From NCBI GenBank assembly GCA_035294465.1, contig DATGKW010000050.1:1-34184 (forward strand): a DNA stretch of 34,184 nt, read 5' to 3'. The position numbers and the translations under genes are program-made. This DNA is from Paraktedonobacter sp035294465. Its GTDB lineage: Bacteria > Chloroflexota > Ktedonobacteria > Ktedonobacterales > Ktedonobacteraceae. Every line of letters begins with the position of its first letter. The stretch's first letter is position 1. Shown one piece after another: positions 31,631 through 34,184 of the stretch. Under the pieces are notes generated by a model. The model ran no database searches and was not told the origin of the DNA. It saw only the letters and a list, made by a program, of their open reading frames with translations.

Positions 31631-33052
31631 ATGGCAGAAGAAACAACCTACCTTGAATTATCGGAGGAGGGCGGGGGATCACACAAATTCTATGAACTTG
31701 TCATCGCGGATACGCAGGTACGCATTCGTTTTGGCAGGATTGGCGATCCGGGCCAGACGCAGACAAGCACCTATGCGACTCCTGAACTGGCGCAGCAATT
31801 TGCCAACAAAAAGATTCGCGAAAAACTCAACAAAGGATATGAACGAGCAGTGATGGGAGTGAGGAAGAAGCGGCCGATAACCAGGCGCGTCATCGTGAGC
31901 AATCGATCAACGGCCACACAGGCTCCCGTGCTCTGGACATTTGCCTCCGGCAGCCCGGCCTTCGGCATTTTTGTTGATGAACAACACTGTTGGGTTGGCA
32001 ATCAGGCTGGCAATGTCTTTGGGCTTGACCACGATGGCCAGGTGCGGGCGCACTATCACCTTCCAGATGGCGTCAAGTGCCTGGTAGCCGACGACATCTG
32101 GCTCTATGCCGGATGCGATGACGGCAATGTCTATGATCTCTCCGGGAAAATTCCTCGCATCTCTTATCAGATTGCCGAAGATGTGGATATCTTCTGGCTG
32201 GATATTCGGGATGGGGCGCTGGCCGTTTCTGATGCCGGTGGGCGCGTTGCGCGGATTAACCACGAGGACGAGTCGGAGTGGCTGAAATCAGGAGTGGGTG
32301 TTTCCGGCTGGATGGTGCGCTGTGGTGAAGAGGGCGTCTATCATGGCCATTCCGCCGGGGTCACGATGTATAACAACCTGGATGGTCAGGTAATCTGGCA
32401 GCAGCGCACACGCGGGCCGGTTCTCTTTGGCTGGCAGTCAGAGAATCGCGTTTATGCTGGCACAAGCGATCATCGAGTCTATAGTTTCAGCAAACAGGGC
32501 GAGCCGGGAATGATCTATGTCGGTGATGCCGCCGTCTTTTCGTGCGCGACAGCAGAGCAGGGCCGCTATGTCTTTGCCGGGGATAACTATTCTTCTGTGT
32601 ATTGCTTTGACCAGTATGGGCAGAGGCTCTGGAAACTGGGAACGGGCTGTGGCTCCGCTTACTCCATGCAATACCTGAATGAGCGGCTCTACCTTGTGAC
32701 TACTTCTGGAATGCTGGCCTGTCTTGATGTGAGTGAGGCGGCCATTCAGGCAGCGAAAGAGGGAAGGCTGCCCCAGGCTAGAGATCTCAAAGCTCCGCCG
32801 GTTAGCGCAACTCCTCCCCCAACTACCCTGGAAACGACAACCAATGCAGGCGAGGGGATTCTTCTCGAGTGTTTCTGCGAGGGAGGCCGCTTGCGTATGC
32901 GCGTGCTTTCCGATGGATATGACTCAAACCTGCACGTCCAGTTCCCACGCAACATTCGCGAGGAGCATGCTCGCTACCTCGTTGATTCCGTTCACCTGGC
33001 CGCGCGTGGAAATTTCTATCGTGTTCACGGGAACATCAAAAAACTTGTCTGA
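31631..33052 (+). CDS. WGR domain - beta-propeller (PQQ-like repeat) protein
   Basis: The 473-residue protein starts at ATG 31631 with GAGGGAG 7 bases upstream. Residues about 5-75 form a WGR domain (YELVIADTQVRIRFGRIGDP, then GQTQTSTY); the W of the name is Phe34 here. Residues about 95-380 are a beta-propeller with repeated GNVF/GDGNVY-like blades, such as WVGNQAGNVFGLDHDGQVRA, YAGCDDGNVYDLSGKI, VYAGTSDHRVYSFSKQGEPG and VFAGDNYSSVYCFDQYGQRL. A Pro/Thr linker is followed by a small C-terminal domain (ILLECFCEGGRLRMRVLSDG). WGR domains bind DNA or nucleic-acid-end-sensing partners in PARPs and occur in bacterial MoxR-VWA-type systems. It lies 55 bases after the SWIM gene and 81 bases before the VWA gene. 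Confidence 0.85.
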   Translation: MAEETTYLELSEEGGGSHKFYELVIADTQVRIRFGRIGDPGQTQTSTYATPELAQQFANKKIREKLNKGYERAVMGVRKKRPITRRVIVSNRSTATQAPVLWTFASGSPAFGIFVDEQHCWVGNQAGNVFGLDHDGQVRAHYHLPDGVKCLVADDIWLYAGCDDGNVYDLSGKIPRISYQIAEDVDIFWLDIRDGALAVSDAGGRVARINHEDESEWLKSGVGVSGWMVRCGEEGVYHGHSAGVTMYNNLDGQVIWQQRTRGPVLFGWQSENRVYAGTSDHRVYSFSKQGEPGMIYVGDAAVFSCATAEQGRYVFAGDNYSSVYCFDQYGQRLWKLGTGCGSAYSMQYLNERLYLVTTSGMLACLDVSEAAIQAAKEGRLPQARDLKAPPVSATPPPTTLETTTNAGEGILLECFCEGGRLRMRVLSDGYDSNLHVQFPRNIREEHARYLVDSVHLAARGNFYRVHGNIKKLV

Positions 33053-33133
33053 GGTTTCCTTTTCTATCGAAGCCAAAAAGAATGGACATATAAGGTAGAA
33101 AATATTATAAACATCAAGAAAGGACTATACGCT

Positions 33134-34184
33134 ATGGAACAAGCCTCTGATCCTATTGATGTTGTTGTCAGCTTTGATACAACGGGAAGCATGTCTTCTG
33201 TTCTTGCTCAGGTCCGTCGTAAGGTCAAACAAACGGTCGAGCGGCTGATGGGTGAATTGCCGGATATCCGTATTGGTATTATCGTGCATGGAGATTATTG
33301 CGACGCACGTTCAACCTATGTCACGCGGCATCTCGACCTGACGCAAGATACTGCAAGCATTACGGACTTTGTTGAGCATACTCCGAGTACAGGTGGGGGT
33401 GACGCTCCCGAATGCTATGAACTGGTGCTTCACGAGGCGCAGGAGCTTTCCTGGCGCCCGGAGGCGAAGCGCGTCCTGGTGATGATCGGCGACGACGTTG
33501 CCCACGAGCCGAACGACAATCCCCGGCATCTGAACTGGCGCACTGAAGTCGCGGCGCTGGCCGCTCGTGGCGTTAGCATCTACGCGGTGCAGGCGCTCAA
33601 CAGAGAGTACGCACTGGCGTTCTATCGAGAGATGGCCGAGGCGACCGGCGGTTTCCATCTAAGCCTGGGCCAGTTTTCCGAAATCACTCCAATGCTTATC
33701 GCGATTTGCTATCGCCAGCACACCGATATCAAGCTTCTGAGCTATGAGCAAGAGCTTCAGCGCGAAGGACAAATGAGTCGATCGCTCAAACGCGCCTTTG
33801 TTACCATGAGGCGTGCTCCTGTGATAGGTGAAGGCCCGATAGAACTGCGTCCTGTGCCTGCTGGTCGCTTCCAGGTGCTGGAAGTTGAGGAGACAGAGCC
33901 TATCAAAGCCTTTGTGCAGCGCAACGGGCTGATCTTCAAAACGGGCAAGGGGTTCTGCGAATTCAAAAGGACAGAGACGATCCAGCCCGGCAAAGAGATC
34001 ATCTTGCAATACATTGCGACGGGTGAATTTTTCACGGGCAGCCAGGCGCGCATCATGCTTGGTCTCCCTCTGGGAGAAACCGCGCGTATCCGCCCACCTC
34101 ACCTGGATGAATATCGCGTTTTTATCCAGAACAAGGCCCACAATCGAAAACTGCGGCGTGGGACTCAACTGCTCTACGAGATCG
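33134..34184 (+). CDS. VWA-domain protein, 3' end outside the window
   Basis: The frame is open from ATG 33134 to the window end (350 codons) without a stop; AAAGGA lies about 10 bases upstream. The VWA domain begins at once: VVVSFDTTGSMSSVLAQVRR, in which D15-x-T17-x-S19 is the MIDAS metal site. The later MIDAS elements appear in the segment STGGGDAPECYELVL and in LVMIGDDVAHEP. After about residue 200 a beta-rich region continues (ELRPVPAGRFQVLEVEE, then GLIFKTGKGFCEFKRTETIQ). VWA proteins of this kind form a module with AAA+ MoxR ATPases; such an ATPase is expected just outside the window. There is no signal peptide. Confidence 0.88.
   Translation, partial: MEQASDPIDVVVSFDTTGSMSSVLAQVRRKVKQTVERLMGELPDIRIGIIVHGDYCDARSTYVTRHLDLTQDTASITDFVEHTPSTGGGDAPECYELVLHEAQELSWRPEAKRVLVMIGDDVAHEPNDNPRHLNWRTEVAALAARGVSIYAVQALNREYALAFYREMAEATGGFHLSLGQFSEITPMLIAICYRQHTDIKLLSYEQELQREGQMSRSLKRAFVTMRRAPVIGEGPIELRPVPAGRFQVLEVEETEPIKAFVQRNGLIFKTGKGFCEFKRTETIQPGKEIILQYIATGEFFTGSQARIMLGLPLGETARIRPPHLDEYRVFIQNKAHNRKLRRGTQLLYEI

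Noticed and set aside
1..34184. tRNA, rRNA, CRISPR array, IS element or prophage
   Set aside because: No cloverleaf with a CCA-side acceptor, no regularly spaced repeats, no transposase or integrase motif was seen on either strand.

Overview
The window looks like a chromosomal segment of a Chloroflexota bacterium of the Ktedonobacteria type. This is inference from gene style: several unusual sigma-factor-like proteins, large proteins with low-complexity linkers, T-box control of arginine genes, a heme-NO-binding regulator and a SWIM/WGR/VWA cluster. No rRNA or other taxonomic marker is present. I saw no tRNA, IS element, prophage or CRISPR array.

Layout. 1-2185 (+): 3' end of glycogen synthase, then a sigma-factor-like gene with its own promoter and an overlapping partner gene. 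2186-4281 (+): a 25-bp perfect hairpin, a structured leader, larC (nickel-pincer cofactor nickel insertion) and a DUF1992 protein. 4241-10032 (-): a MacB/LolD-type ABC ATPase, a small membrane-anchored protein, a protein with two PH-like segments and a TgpA-like membrane transglutaminase. 10369-12559: a GlsB/YeaQ-type small membrane protein (+), a second sigma-like protein (-) and a universal stress protein with a C-terminal extension (+). 12563-15140 (-): argC-argB behind a complete T-box leader whose probable specifier is CGC (Arg). 15320-17631 (+): an ArsR-GNAT (ArsN1-like) fusion under a promoter overlapped by a 16-bp perfect palindrome, followed by an MFS exporter. 17623-21626 (-): a five-gene operon of ECF sigma, zinc-finger anti-sigma fused to a permease-like membrane domain, two ABC-2-type permeases and an ABC ATPase. 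21922-28370 (-): an exopolysaccharide cluster with two GT4 glycosyltransferases, a polyprenyl-phosphate sugar transferase, a Wzz-like copolymerase, a CpsD/CapB-like protein that has lost its ATPase motifs and a membrane-anchored protein. 28992-34184 (+): an H-NOX (heme NO-binding) domain fused to a winged helix, then a small unknown protein, a SWIM zinc-finger protein, a WGR-beta-propeller protein and a VWA protein that runs off the window.

The most interesting part is the right end. A one-component gas sensor (H-NOX plus DNA-binding-like domain) stands directly upstream of a SWIM/WGR-propeller/VWA gene set resembling the parts of MoxR-VWA (yeh-like) systems, with a 9-bp dyad between them. 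Next come the sigma/anti-sigma-permease/ABC operon, the ArsR-ArsN1 fusion with its operator, and the catalytically degenerate EPS kinase homologue. All start choices given here were made by inspecting Shine-Dalgarno spacing and family N-termini; several differ from the longest open frame.
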